A stretch of DNA of 6,483 bases. Origin: Acidobacteria bacterium UBA823 (lineage in GTDB: Bacteria; Acidobacteriota; Vicinamibacteria; Vicinamibacterales; UBA823). The stretch spans positions 1 through 6,483 of the forward strand of contig DBHR01000096.1 of NCBI GenBank assembly GCA_002296225.1. The letters are read 5' to 3'. The position numbers and the translations under genes are program-made. The notes under the pieces were generated by a model. The model was given only the letters and a program-made list of their open reading frames with translations, made no database searches and was not told where the DNA came from. This document shows positions 6,335 through 6,483 of the stretch, piece by piece (within the stretch, counting starts at the first letter, position 1; every line of letters starts with the position of its first letter).

Positions 6335-6483
6335 ATGGGCAATGACCCCGATCTCCGGCAACACCTCGTGATACTACTCGAGGGTAAGGGTGCGCACCTG
6401 ACGTTCGACGCAGTGATTGACGACTGGCCGGCGGAGGCGCGCGCACGTAAACCTCACGGCGCACCACACTCCGCCTGGCAGCT
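6335..6483 (+). CDS. DinB family protein, N-terminal fragment (cut off by window edge)
   Basis: Only the first 49 codons are present. They read MGNDPDLRQHLVILLEGKGA, then HLTFDAVIDDWPAEARARKP, then HGAPHSAWQL. This matches the opening of DinB-fold (DinB_2-like) proteins, in which a first helix is followed by a HLTF segment, a P-[AE]-x-R turn and a PHSAWQL start to the second helix. DinB-fold proteins are four-helix bundles, often with a three-histidine metal site; some are thiol transferases, but many have no known function. The likely metal histidines lie past the window edge and cannot be checked. The ATG at 6335 has GGAG (6326-6329) 5 nt upstream. An in-frame ATG at 6287, in the loop of the inverted repeat, would add 16 residues that do not look family-like. 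The gene is 67 bp after the SDR gene and may or may not share its transcript. Confidence 0.75.
   Translation, partial: MGNDPDLRQHLVILLEGKGAHLTFDAVIDDWPAEARARKPHGAPHSAWQ

Noticed and set aside
6276..6467. Minus-strand 63-codon open frame at the right edge
   Set aside because: It lies antisense to the DinB start and the inverted repeat, and shows no family-like features.
1..6483. Mobile element, CRISPR, toxin-antitoxin or defence system
   Set aside because: No transposase, integrase, direct-repeat array, small paired ORFs or defence-type domains were seen; all seven genes belong to common metabolic, transport or uncharacterised families with similar base composition.

Overview
The window is a dense, GC-rich bacterial chromosome segment with seven protein genes and no RNA genes, insertion sequences or CRISPR repeats that I can see. 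The TesA-like esterase with a probable lipoprotein signal, the LolD/YbbA-type ABC ATPase and the Sec-exported hydrolase suggest a Gram-negative-type (diderm) organism. The P1 peptidase, SSS symporter, SDR and DinB gene mix resembles Acidobacteriota or a similar GC-rich environmental lineage. That placement is a weak inference from protein style, because no marker gene is present.

Left half, minus strand (read from about 2902 down to 1): an M20 metallo-deacylase/peptidase, a small DUF2784 membrane protein, a GDSL esterase of the TesA/arylesterase type, and the first 150 residues of an ABC transporter ATPase that runs off the left edge. Spacing is 20 bp, then 51 bp, then a 4-bp GTGA overlap, so the four could be one operon. 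The esterase plus ATPase pair matches the well-known tesA/ybbA neighbourhood. The M20 and DUF2784 genes look like unrelated passengers.

Right half, plus strand (from 2985): a secreted P1-family (DmpA/NylC-like) self-processing aminopeptidase/amidase, a sodium:solute symporter and a classical short-chain dehydrogenase. The three are joined by two 4-bp GTGA overlaps, so they are almost certainly co-transcribed and translationally coupled. A 12-bp perfect inverted repeat follows, then the first 49 codons of a DinB-fold protein that runs off the right edge.

The two gene sets diverge from a spacer of about 80 bp, which must hold the promoters of both. A reasonable reading of the plus-strand trio is a scavenging module: the hydrolase releases an amine, amino acid or beta-amino acid-like product in the periplasm, the symporter imports it, and the SDR oxidises or reduces it inside the cell. 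The divergent M20 deacylase could act on a related amide. The substrate cannot be read from the sequence. Nothing here is clearly a new system; the most useful leads are the coupled hydrolase-symporter-dehydrogenase cassette and the hairpin in front of the DinB gene.
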